Assembly (NCBI GenBank): GCA_002708845.1
Contig: PAPI01000031.1
Location: forward strand, 1-64,000
Direction of reading: 5' to 3'
Source: Leeuwenhoekiella sp.
GTDB lineage: Bacteria > Bacteroidota > Bacteroidia > Flavobacteriales > Flavobacteriaceae
DNA length: 64,000 nucleotides
The position numbers were made by a program, and so were the translations under genes. Positions 7,489 to 15,947 of the stretch are shown piece after piece; the first letter of the stretch is position 1, and every line of letters begins with the position of its first letter. The notes beneath the pieces are model-generated. The model saw only the letters and a list, made by a program, of their open reading frames with translations. It did no database searches and was not told where the DNA came from.

Positions 7489-9981
7489 ATGACCGCCTAT
7501 CTCATCAAATCTATCCTGTGCCTGCTGGTGCTTTGGGGCTTTTATAAAATCGCCTTAGAGCAGACGGCTGCGCATCACTTTAAACGATTTTATCTGTTGG
7601 GCAGTCTGGTTATTGCATTGGCTTTACCGCTCATCACCTTTAGTTACACTATTGAAGTTGAACCCCAGCCTGTGGATCCTGAAACGTATTTAGACCCGAT
7701 TGCTTTTGCCGCAGATCCGGTTGATAGCCCGGTAACTCCGGCTATGGCTGAACCTACAAACTGGCTGGCAATCAGTTTAGGAGTTCTTTACGCTGCAGGC
7801 GTCCTGCTTTTTGGATTTCGGTTTCTGCGGAATTTGATTGGGCTTCGAAAGAAAATAAAAACCAACGAGAAGGTGAAGGCGAAATCACACATCAATGTGC
7901 TGCTGGCGGGTAAAGTAATTCCACATTCGTTTCTTCGATTTATTTTTTTGCCGAAAAAAGAGTTCAAGAACAATAGCATCGCTCCTGAAGTTTTAGCGCA
8001 CGAGCAGGGCCACGTCGCTCAAAAACACAGTTGGGACATTCTGTTTATCGAGTTTTTACAGGTAGTTTTCTGGTTTAATCCGCTGTTTGTTTTTTTGAAA
8101 AAAAGTATTGCCTTGAATCACGAATTTCTGGCAGACCAGGCTGCACTGAAAAATGAAACTTCTATAGAAAACTATACCCATCTTTTATTTACCTATTCGG
8201 GTGGTGCTCATCACACCGCATTATCAAGCCCAATCAATTATTCATTAACCAAAAAGCGAATTCTTATGTTATCAAAAACCCTTTCGGTCAAAAAACTGGC
8301 CACCCGTCTCGCACTTTTTGTACCTGTGCTGGCCCTATGCATTTACTTTTTTAATCAGGAGATTGTGGCAAAACCGGTACAAAAAGAGTCTGCTTCTCTA
8401 TTGGGAAAATGGGTTGATCGAAAAAAAGAATTTGCACAGCTCACGATTTACAAAGAGGGTAAACAGCTTTGGATGAAGTTTGCGACAGACACCTTTAAAC
8501 TGGAGCAAGAAGGTGAAAACCAATATGAGATGGTTTGGAAGAACAAGCCGCTTTCTACAACGAACAAAAAGGTTTCACTACGCTATAATCCTGATAACAA
8601 CGAACTCTTAATAAATGAAAACAGCTTTATTCGACCTGAAAACACGTATGGAAAACTATTTGCCGGAGACTGGGAGGGTGTCGATGTAGAGCAGCAATTC
8701 TTTATTCGCTCCAACTATGGAGCAACCGGCTGGGAGATAAAAGATCAGTTTGGCACAAATAACTATTTTCCGGCTTTATATGCTGATGGTTTTTATTTTA
8801 CCCTAAACAATCGTAATGTGTATTTTAAAGTCAATGGGGATACGATGACCAGTTCAGAAGGTTATACCTATAAAAAGGTTAAGGAGGCGCCAAAGCTTAT
8901 AACTGTTTACGTTGTAGATAATAGAGTAAGCTTAATAAGCCAATCCAGTTCTAAAGAACAATTTACAGCGCATATAAATAAAATGACCGAAAACTGGTCA
9001 GCTGAAAACTATAATAACTACATCCTTCATGTGCGGGCACAGGAAGGTATGGAAGCATTTGTAAAAGAACTGAATACCGAGTTTAAAAAGACGCAGCTTT
9101 ACAAGATCAATTCATCGCAAGACCTGTTAACACAGGGTGATGCAGAAAAATCATCAAAACCCGAACCGGCCGAAAATAAAAAAATTGGTCTGACCCTTAA
9201 AATATTGAAAGACGGCTCCCTGCTCTTAAACGGCTATACACTAACCGATCTTGCCAATTTAGAATCAGCACTTGACGCGTTTTACAAACCCTACTCCTCT
9301 CAAGAGAGACGTGAAAAAATAAGTACGCGTATAGATCCTTATGTTTTAACCAAATCAAAAACGGTTGAAGCGGCTCAACAAAAACTTCAACAGTATGGGA
9401 TAGCACAAATCAAAGTAAGTCCTGCAGAAATTCCCAAACCGGCAACCTCAAATCAACAGCAATCGTGGGATAAATCAACTGATGAGGAAACTCAACAAAA
9501 TCGCGTTGTTGAAGATATTCATATCGAAATCGATAAAAACCACCAGGTTTATATCAATAATAAACGCGCAGACCCAGATCATCTCGAGCAGGAATTGATG
9601 AAATACAACAGTTGGACAACTAAGTCAGAACGTGAGGCAATGCTTCCTGTAAAGATTACCGTTGACCCTACAATTGAGATGGGAATATTGACCGATGTAA
9701 AGTCCGCGCTTCGCGAATATGGCGTCAAAAGTTTGAAAGTCGTTATCGCTGGTGACTCGCAGGAAGCAGCTTTGATTCCGGCACATACACCAGATCAAAA
9801 CTCATCTGTTTTAACCCCTCAGCAAAAGAAGAGAAATGCAGGGACATTTAAAATTGGTGCATACAAGTATTACTACAACAAAAACAAACAGAATCAGTTC
9901 GTGTACTACGATCGTTTTGGCAATGAGTTAAGTGAAAAAGATATCCTTGAACTCAAAAAAAAGTCAGAAAAAGAAAATTAG
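7489..9981 (+). CDS. M56 family sensor peptidase (BlaR1-like), paralog 2
   Basis: An 830-residue paralog of the preceding protein. The first ~295 residues are nearly identical in sequence (same four helices, HEQGH zinc motif at about 171-175, LNHEFLADQ), but the sensor region is different. It starts with a ~160-residue beta-rich part (about 303-465, with GKWVDRKKEF and GDWEGVDVE openings, lipocalin-like) and continues with three ExbD/TolR-like modules at about 471-544, 566-645 and 678-754. There are no proline tracts. The layout indicates tandem duplication followed by replacement of the periplasmic sensor. Both paralogs probably feed the single BlaI upstream. Confidence 0.87.
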   Translation: MTAYLIKSILCLLVLWGFYKIALEQTAAHHFKRFYLLGSLVIALALPLITFSYTIEVEPQPVDPETYLDPIAFAADPVDSPVTPAMAEPTNWLAISLGVLYAAGVLLFGFRFLRNLIGLRKKIKTNEKVKAKSHINVLLAGKVIPHSFLRFIFLPKKEFKNNSIAPEVLAHEQGHVAQKHSWDILFIEFLQVVFWFNPLFVFLKKSIALNHEFLADQAALKNETSIENYTHLLFTYSGGAHHTALSSPINYSLTKKRILMLSKTLSVKKLATRLALFVPVLALCIYFFNQEIVAKPVQKESASLLGKWVDRKKEFAQLTIYKEGKQLWMKFATDTFKLEQEGENQYEMVWKNKPLSTTNKKVSLRYNPDNNELLINENSFIRPENTYGKLFAGDWEGVDVEQQFFIRSNYGATGWEIKDQFGTNNYFPALYADGFYFTLNNRNVYFKVNGDTMTSSEGYTYKKVKEAPKLITVYVVDNRVSLISQSSSKEQFTAHINKMTENWSAENYNNYILHVRAQEGMEAFVKELNTEFKKTQLYKINSSQDLLTQGDAEKSSKPEPAENKKIGLTLKILKDGSLLLNGYTLTDLANLESALDAFYKPYSSQERREKISTRIDPYVLTKSKTVEAAQQKLQQYGIAQIKVSPAEIPKPATSNQQQSWDKSTDEETQQNRVVEDIHIEIDKNHQVYINNKRADPDHLEQELMKYNSWTTKSEREAMLPVKITVDPTIEMGILTDVKSALREYGVKSLKVVIAGDSQEAALIPAHTPDQNSSVLTPQQKKRNAGTFKIGAYKYYYNKNKQNQFVYYDRFGNELSEKDILELKKKSEKEN

Positions 9982-10018
9982 ACCTGACCGTGAAATAACA
10001 TTTCATCTTTAAGGATTG

Positions 10019-10040
10019 AATAAATTAAAGATTTATTTTT
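10019..10040 (+). terminator. Weak AT-rich terminator candidate
   Basis: AATAAAT-TAAAG-ATTTATT followed by TTT lies 37 bp after the M56 stop. The stem is all A/T, so it is weak evidence for the end of the BlaI-M56 operon. Confidence 0.35.
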
Positions 10041-10142
10041 ATAACATCTACAACAAACCCCATAGGTTCAGCGTTCTAATTACTTATATTACACGGCCTT
10101 TGTGTTGCATTTTAGCTCAAAAGTCATTCATCAATCATCATT

Positions 10143-11243
10143 ATGCTTAAGAAATTCTTTATTCTGTGCTCGGGCGCTGATCACGCTTTACTAGACACCT
10201 GTGCTCCCGGAGAGCAAAACAAATATGCCGGTATTGGTGCCACGGTTTTCTTTACTGCTGTTATGGCATTTATCGCTTCGGGATACGCGTTGTATACTGT
10301 TTTTGATAATGTAGCGATTGCTGTAGGTTTTGGGTTTTTATGGGGATTACTCATTTTTAACCTCGACCGCTTTATTGTATCCACCATCAAGAAACGGGAC
10401 AACTCCATGGATGAATTCCTACAGGCCGTTCCGCGTTTAATTCTCGCCGTGATTATCGCAGTAGTGATTTCAAAACCGCTGGAGCTCAAGATTTTTGAAA
10501 AAGAAATAGACCGCGTACTGCTGGAACAAAAAAACGACCTGACACTGGCTAATCAAAACCAGATTGCAGACCAGTTTACACCTGCTGTGGCTGCTTTAGA
10601 TGCTGAAATAGATGGTTTAAAAAATGAAATTTCGACTAAAGAGGCTGAAGTAAATGCCCTTTACGACACCTATATCGCAGAAGCGGAAGGAACTGCGGGA
10701 ACCAATAAATTAGGTAAAGGTCCTGTTTACAAGGAAAAAAGGGAAAAACATGATGCTGCTCTGGCTGAATTGCAACTACTGAAGCAAACCAACGCAGAAA
10801 AAATTGCCGCTCTCGAACTCGAGAAAAACGAACTCGCTGCAAACTACGATACCCGCGTTGCTGAAACCCAGCCCATCATCGATAATTTTGACGGACTTAT
10901 GGCACGTATTGAAGCTTTGGAAGAATTACCCTGGCTGCCTTCGTTCTTTATTTTTCTGCTTTTTTTAGCCATTGAAACGACTCCGATTTTCGCAAAACTG
11001 ATTTCACCCCGCGGAGAATATGATCTTAAACTGGCTGATGCCGAAGGCGAGCTCAAATCCTGGGCGACGCAAAAGGCCAATCAACGTAGAAACCTCATTG
11101 ATGCGGATAACGTGATCAATGATAAGGTTTACGGCGACTTAACGCAAGAGGAAGAACTCTACAACTACAAAAAGAAAATGGCCCGCGAGCTGATGCAAAA
11201 ACAGCAGGATGCTTTCTATAAAAGGCAGAGTAAGCTGTTATAA
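10143..11243 (+). CDS. DUF4407 domain membrane protein
   Basis: A 366-residue protein. Three hydrophobic segments lie in residues 28-118 (FFTAVMAFIASGYALYTVF; FGFLWGLLIFNLDRFIVS; LILAVIIAVVISKPLELKIF). A long charged alpha-helical stretch of about 120-250, with coiled-coil spacing, follows, then a fourth helix near 262-282 (LPSFFIFLLFLAIETTPIF) and a basic tail. The FNLDRFIVSTI and ETTPIFAKLI signatures are those of DUF4407, a family of unknown function. The gene is single, flanked by AT-rich DNA upstream and palindromic hairpins downstream. Confidence 0.85.
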   Translation: MLKKFFILCSGADHALLDTCAPGEQNKYAGIGATVFFTAVMAFIASGYALYTVFDNVAIAVGFGFLWGLLIFNLDRFIVSTIKKRDNSMDEFLQAVPRLILAVIIAVVISKPLELKIFEKEIDRVLLEQKNDLTLANQNQIADQFTPAVAALDAEIDGLKNEISTKEAEVNALYDTYIAEAEGTAGTNKLGKGPVYKEKREKHDAALAELQLLKQTNAEKIAALELEKNELAANYDTRVAETQPIIDNFDGLMARIEALEELPWLPSFFIFLLFLAIETTPIFAKLISPRGEYDLKLADAEGELKSWATQKANQRRNLIDADNVINDKVYGDLTQEEELYNYKKKMARELMQKQQDAFYKRQSKLL

Positions 11244-11279
11244 GTTTTAGAAAACCCCATACTTGTGGGATGATAAAAC

Positions 11280-11334
11280 TCCCGAATTCTCGGGACAGCA
11301 TGACGTAAAATTCCCTTCTCCAGAAGGAGAAGGG
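11280..11334. repeat. Two perfect hairpins (dispersed palindromic element, possible bidirectional terminator)
   Basis: TCCCGA-ATTC-TCGGGA (11280-11295) and CCCTTCTCC-AGAA-GGAGAAGGG (11313-11334) are both perfect. They lie in the 112-bp gap between the converging DUF4407 and FAD-dehydrogenase genes. A related CCCTC...GAGGG palindrome lies between cysD and cysN. This suggests a small dispersed palindromic repeat that could also end transcription from both sides. Confidence 0.65.
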
Positions 11335-11355
11335 CTGGGAATGAGGTTGCAAGCC

Positions 11356-12606
11356 TTAAAACTTGCGATCGGGATTGTAGACTCCCAAATCTAAGGAAGG
11401 CTTTTTACCATTAATAACTTCTGAAACCAAAAGACCTGTTGCGGGACCCAGGCTCCAGCCCATCATCGCATGGCCGGCAGCGATGGTTAGATTTTTCCAT
11501 TTTGAAGTGCGTCCAATATACGGCAAACCATCTGGTGTTACCGGTCTTAGTCCGCATTGTGCATCTGCTTTTTCCTGTTCTGAAATCGAAACCTCAGGGA
11601 AATATTTTGGCACCGCTTCGGCAATAGCATCTACACGGGCTTTGTTGATGTCGTGATTGATCCCGGCAATTTCCATAGTACCGGCATAACGCGTAAAACC
11701 GTTCATTGGCGTAATCGCTACTTTGGCTTCACACAAAATCGAGGGCAGCGTGATTCCGGTTTCTGTATTAGAATTGATACGATATCCTTTACCGGCTTGC
11801 ATCAGGATATTTAGGTTGAGCTTTTTATTCAATGTTCCCGCCCAGGCTCCCGTTGCTAAAATCACCTCATCGGCTTCAATCGCTTTGCCTGATTGCGTTT
11901 GTACTTTGGTGATTTTTTCGCCTTGCTTTTCAAAATCGGTTACCTGCTCATTTTTTAAAAACTGAACTCCGTTTTGTTCTAAAAACATTTTAAACTCCTG
12001 CATAAATTCGCCCGGAGTGGTGTGCCAGTCGCATTCATAATACGCGGCACCTTTGATATTTAGCTTCGCATCAGGCATTTTTTGCTGTACTTCTTCAGCA
12101 CTCAGCATTTTTGCCGGCAAGCCTTCTCTATGGGCAACGGCCAAAACATGCCCCTCCTCTTCGAGCATCTTTTCGCTTTGACACAACATCAGCAAACCAT
12201 TCTTTTCCAGTTGAAAATTGAAATTCTCAGACTCTTTGATATCGCTATACAGATCCCGTGAAAACAAATTGATATCCCGTATCGCCGGAATGGCTTTAGC
12301 TACATTTTCGGAAGAACACGAGTTGTTAAACGCCATCGTCCACTTGAGAAATTCTGCATTTAAACGCGGCTTAATATATAACGGACTCTTAGAACTCAGC
12401 ATCCATTTTAGGCCTTGTTTCATAACGCCCGGCGCAGCCAGTGGCATAATGTGACTGGGCGTTAAATAACCAGCATTTACATACGATGCACCGCTATTCA
12501 TATCACTTTGATCAATAACCGTTACTTCGTGACCGGTTTTCTGCAAATAATAGGCACAGGATAATCCAATGATACCACCACCTATAATAACACATTTTTT
12601 ACTCAT
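11356..12606 (-). CDS. FAD-dependent D-amino-acid dehydrogenase (probable D-hydroxyproline dehydrogenase)
   Basis: A 416-residue DadA-like oxidoreductase. The N-terminus holds the Rossmann FAD motif (IIGGGIIGLSCAYYLQ, residues 6-21) and a C-terminal FAD-contact motif (CGLRPVTPDGLPYIG). Alone it would be called a D-amino-acid dehydrogenase. In this cluster, with a 4-hydroxyproline epimerase, a DapA-type deaminase and a ketoglutarate-semialdehyde dehydrogenase, the best inference is oxidation of cis-4-hydroxy-D-proline to 1-pyrroline-4-hydroxy-2-carboxylate, passing electrons to the respiratory chain. It is the last gene of the operon, 1 bp after the S9 peptidase stop codon. Plain D-proline or D-alanine remain possible substrates. 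Confidence 0.85.
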   Translation of the reverse strand: MSKKCVIIGGGIIGLSCAYYLQKTGHEVTVIDQSDMNSGASYVNAGYLTPSHIMPLAAPGVMKQGLKWMLSSKSPLYIKPRLNAEFLKWTMAFNNSCSSENVAKAIPAIRDINLFSRDLYSDIKESENFNFQLEKNGLLMLCQSEKMLEEEGHVLAVAHREGLPAKMLSAEEVQQKMPDAKLNIKGAAYYECDWHTTPGEFMQEFKMFLEQNGVQFLKNEQVTDFEKQGEKITKVQTQSGKAIEADEVILATGAWAGTLNKKLNLNILMQAGKGYRINSNTETGITLPSILCEAKVAITPMNGFTRYAGTMEIAGINHDINKARVDAIAEAVPKYFPEVSISEQEKADAQCGLRPVTPDGLPYIGRTSKWKNLTIAAGHAMMGWSLGPATGLLVSEVINGKKPSLDLGVYNPDRKF

Positions 12607-12607
12607 G

Positions 12608-14887
12608 CTAATTGATGTTATAATCCCACAAAGTGTCTTTGTTGAGCAAATTTTTTATAAAATAATTCCAGCGCTTTTTCTGAAAATACGCATTGTACTT
12701 TCCGGTATATCCATGTCGCTGACTCGGGATAATGAGCATATCAAATTCCTTGTCGGCTTTAATAAGCGCTTCTGCCAGTTTAAACGTTCCGGATGGATTT
12801 ACATTGTCATCAATGCCACCGTGCACCAATAATAACTTTCCTTTAAGATTAGGCGCCATAGTCACATTGGAGACCTGCTCATACCGCTCATCTACGGGAT
12901 AGCCCATATACATTTCGGGCCACCAGGCCTTTTCCATTCTAAAATCGTGATCTCCGCTACTGGCAACAGCAACTTTGTAAAAATCAGGAAATGCAAGAAC
13001 GGCGTGCGCTGCATCATACCCCCCGGCTGAATGCCCAAAAATACCTACCCGGTCTGTATCTACCCAGGTGTACTTTTCGCCCAAAAACCGAATCGCATTG
13101 ACGTGATCGCGCAGGTTATCGCCCATATTCATATAGGACACATCTCGAAAAGCCTTAGAGCGTCCTGCTGTTCCCAGACCGTCTATAGCCACCACGATAA
13201 AACCGAGATTGGCCATTGCCTGATTGCTAAACGCCTGACTAAATGAACGCGGAAAACGTTGTGTATGCGGGCCGGTATACGTAGCATCAATCACGGGGTA
13301 ACTTTTAGATGCATCAAAATTTATGGGTTTCCAAAGTGCACCGAAGATAGGCGTTTTACCATCTTTACCGGTAAGTGTAAAAACCTCTGGTGCTTCCCAG
13401 CCTTCTGCCTCAACTGCAGAAAAATCAGCTTCGGTAAGCGTGGCTGTAATTTTTCCGTTCTTTTTGCTTCTTAAAACGGTTTTTGAAGCTTGATCTACAG
13501 CAGAAATCACATCCACAAAATAATCTGATCCTTCTAAAAACTGAATTTCGTGATTCAAAGCTTCAGGCGTAAGTTTTGTGATTTTTCCGCTTAGGGAAAC
13601 TTTAAAGAGCTGTTGATAATACGGGTTTGCAGCCTCATCAACCCCGGAAGCCAAATAATAAATCTGCTTATTTTTAGAATCAATATTCACAATTTCGTTA
13701 ACCACAAAGTCCCCGTTTGTTAGCGGCTTCAAGGTTCCGGTTTTCTTATTGAGCAGGTACAATTGCTTCCAGTCGTTTCGCTCTGAAAGCACTACGAGAT
13801 CCTGCCAACCCTCAACTTCACGAAATTCAAAATTATCGATACTCGTCTTAACCGATTCTTCATAAAGCGGACTGATGCTTTTGGCATCCAGATCAACTAC
13901 TTTTAAGTACTGATCTTTATAACCCCGACTGCGATAAGAAGCAATCATTTTGTGCGGCTCGTCATCCATCCATTTCAGCCCGATGCTGTTCACGTGTATT
14001 TTTTTAGGCAGATCAATGTCGAGTTGCTTTTTGGTTTCTACATCAAAAAACACCGGCTTGTAGGTCACCATTGTAGTATCACCGGGCGACCCGCGATAAT
14101 AACTGAGTAATTTAGGTTTATACAAACTGTCTATGCTGTAGTCTAGTAAATACATTTTTTCGGCAGTACGGGTATCAACCACCTGCGTTACCATATATTT
14201 AGAATCGGGTGACCATTGTACATAAAAATGCGGGGGACGCTCCGTGCCCTCTCCTTCCAGAATATCAAACCACCCGATACTACTGGCGTAATCGTAGCCC
14301 GGCTCGCCGTCTGTTGTAAGCTGAACCCGATTCCCAGACTTTGTATCCTCAATAACTAAATTATGGTCTTCTACGAAAGCTTTCCACTTACCGTCTGGTG
14401 AAGTCGAAGTGCTTCGGTCCCGGTTGCGCCATGAATTGCGTCCCGTGTTTTTTTGAGAATCAACTGTTTTTAGAATAGCCGAACTAACATCCCAGTAAAA
14501 AGGTTTTTCATTAAAAACAAAATACAGTTTTCCATCTTTGCGCTCGATCTTCGAAAGATCTAAATCCGCAGCTTCAACATCCTCGTCCAGCTCTGTTGAC
14601 AAGGCTTCCGCCAATTGAGTATGATCAAAAAGCGGAGTTACTTTTGAATCTTTATAATTTAAACTCAAATAGCTTTTTCCGGCTTTATCATAATTTAAAA
14701 AACAGATGCCCGAGCCGTCTTCAAACGGATGTACTTCCGTTTTCAGATTAAAAACTTTCTTGTTCATCAGGTTTCCGTAGGTATAATCTATCGCCTGTTG
14801 ATATTCGGCCTGAGTCATTTTTTCCTGAGCGGAAGCATTCAGAATACCGAATAATGTAAAAACCAGTATGAGTTGTTTCATTTTCAA
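12608..14887 (-). CDS. S9 family peptidase (dipeptidyl-peptidase IV-like)
   Basis: A 759-residue exported serine peptidase. It has a signal peptide (MKMKQLILVFTLFGILNASA), a beta-propeller N-terminal region of the DPP-IV type (about 30-480), and a C-terminal alpha/beta hydrolase domain. The catalytic residues are Ser620 in GHSAGG, Asp693 or Asp694 in GGIDDN, and His725 in SQRHGYTG. Such enzymes remove X-Pro dipeptides from peptide N-termini. Lying between the hydroxyproline epimerase and the D-amino-acid dehydrogenase, it probably supplies proline- or hydroxyproline-containing dipeptides from collagen-like material in the periplasm. It is co-transcribed with its neighbours (gaps of 17 and 1 bp). 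Confidence 0.9.
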   Translation of the reverse strand: MKMKQLILVFTLFGILNASAQEKMTQAEYQQAIDYTYGNLMNKKVFNLKTEVHPFEDGSGICFLNYDKAGKSYLSLNYKDSKVTPLFDHTQLAEALSTELDEDVEAADLDLSKIERKDGKLYFVFNEKPFYWDVSSAILKTVDSQKNTGRNSWRNRDRSTSTSPDGKWKAFVEDHNLVIEDTKSGNRVQLTTDGEPGYDYASSIGWFDILEGEGTERPPHFYVQWSPDSKYMVTQVVDTRTAEKMYLLDYSIDSLYKPKLLSYYRGSPGDTTMVTYKPVFFDVETKKQLDIDLPKKIHVNSIGLKWMDDEPHKMIASYRSRGYKDQYLKVVDLDAKSISPLYEESVKTSIDNFEFREVEGWQDLVVLSERNDWKQLYLLNKKTGTLKPLTNGDFVVNEIVNIDSKNKQIYYLASGVDEAANPYYQQLFKVSLSGKITKLTPEALNHEIQFLEGSDYFVDVISAVDQASKTVLRSKKNGKITATLTEADFSAVEAEGWEAPEVFTLTGKDGKTPIFGALWKPINFDASKSYPVIDATYTGPHTQRFPRSFSQAFSNQAMANLGFIVVAIDGLGTAGRSKAFRDVSYMNMGDNLRDHVNAIRFLGEKYTWVDTDRVGIFGHSAGGYDAAHAVLAFPDFYKVAVASSGDHDFRMEKAWWPEMYMGYPVDERYEQVSNVTMAPNLKGKLLLVHGGIDDNVNPSGTFKLAEALIKADKEFDMLIIPSQRHGYTGKYNAYFQKKRWNYFIKNLLNKDTLWDYNIN

Positions 14888-14904
14888 ATCAATTTTTTAA
14901 AGAA

Positions 14905-15912
14905 TCAGATCACCTGAAACCCATACGCATACGGATCTTCGGTATCAATCGTCATCGTATTATGCCCGTAAATACGTGCCCAACCCTTGATGCTTGGTAC
15001 GATTGCCGGAAATGTGCCTAATGTGGTAACTTCCTCAATACGGCCAATAAATTTAGATCCTATAAAACTCTCGTGAATAAAATCGGTATGCGGTTGTAGC
15101 AACCCTCGAGCATGCAGTTGTGCCACACGTGCCGAGGTACCTGTACCACAAGGCGAGCGGTCAATAGCCTTATCTCCATAAAAAACCGCATTACGCCCTG
15201 AAGAAGTAGGATCTACAGGATTACCCGTCCACAACATATGGCTCACATCGCGAATGGTGTCGTTCTCAGGGTGTATAAAATGATCGGGGTACTTGAGGTT
15301 AATGCGCTGGCGTAATTCCTGACTGAGCTGTATGATTTTTGAAGCTGAAAAATCATGCACCCCGCTGAAGTTTTTCTGAGGATCAACAATCGCGTAGTAG
15401 TTTCCGCCGTAGGCGACATCAAATTTGAGTTCGCCCAACTCAGGACACACAATGGTTAAATCGCGGGCGGCCAGGTAGCTCTTCACGTTAGTAAGCTTTA
15501 CCCAGTCTACCTTTTTACCGGTTTGCTGGTACTCGATCTCCACGAGGCCGGCCGGAGCTTCCATCCTGATTTTGCCGGGTATCTTAGGTGTGATCAAACC
15601 CTCTTCAATCGCAATGGTAATGGTGCCTATCGTACCGTGACCACACATAGGCAGGCAACCGCTGGTCTCGATAAATAAAATGGCAAAATCATTTGCCGGG
15701 TCGTGTGGTGGAAACAAAATACTGCCGCTCATCATATCATGACCGCGAGGTTCAAACATAAGGCCCTTGCGTATCCAGTCGTATTCTTTTAAAAAATGCT
15801 GGCGCTTCTCGCTCATAGTTTTACCTACCAGCTCGGGACCACCGGTTTTAACCACACGCACAGGATTACCACAGGTGTGCGCGTCTATACATTGAAAAGT
15901 GTGGATGGGCAT
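14905..15912 (-). CDS. 4-hydroxyproline 2-epimerase (proline racemase family)
   Basis: A 335-residue member of the proline racemase family. Both catalytic cysteines are present: Cys90 in LPMCGHGTIG and Cys255 in DRSPCGTGTS. The pair marks a racemase or epimerase rather than a trans-3-hydroxyproline dehydratase, in which the first cysteine is replaced by Ser or Thr. The product would be cis-4-hydroxy-D-proline, the substrate of the FAD dehydrogenase downstream. The start codon is preceded by AATANN hexamer repeats instead of a Shine-Dalgarno. The neighbouring dehydrogenase, deaminase and semialdehyde dehydrogenase support hydroxyproline over proline. Confidence 0.9.
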   Translation of the reverse strand: MPIHTFQCIDAHTCGNPVRVVKTGGPELVGKTMSEKRQHFLKEYDWIRKGLMFEPRGHDMMSGSILFPPHDPANDFAILFIETSGCLPMCGHGTIGTITIAIEEGLITPKIPGKIRMEAPAGLVEIEYQQTGKKVDWVKLTNVKSYLAARDLTIVCPELGELKFDVAYGGNYYAIVDPQKNFSGVHDFSASKIIQLSQELRQRINLKYPDHFIHPENDTIRDVSHMLWTGNPVDPTSSGRNAVFYGDKAIDRSPCGTGTSARVAQLHARGLLQPHTDFIHESFIGSKFIGRIEEVTTLGTFPAIVPSIKGWARIYGHNTMTIDTEDPYAYGFQVI

Positions 15913-15947
15913 TTACTATTACTATTCTTATTGTTAGTATTATTGTT
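15913..15947 (-). repeat. AATANN hexamer array in the leader of the epimerase gene
   Basis: Read on the minus strand, units AATACT, (AAC), AATAAG, AATAGT, AATAGT, AA end at the ATG. The array overlaps the last codons of the preceding DUF885 gene. The same unit type precedes the SDR gene and the OsmC gene. Confidence 0.65.

Noticed and set aside
4941-9981. Classical beta-lactam resistance locus
   Set aside because: BlaI and M56 are present but there is no beta-lactamase or penicillin-binding sensor domain.
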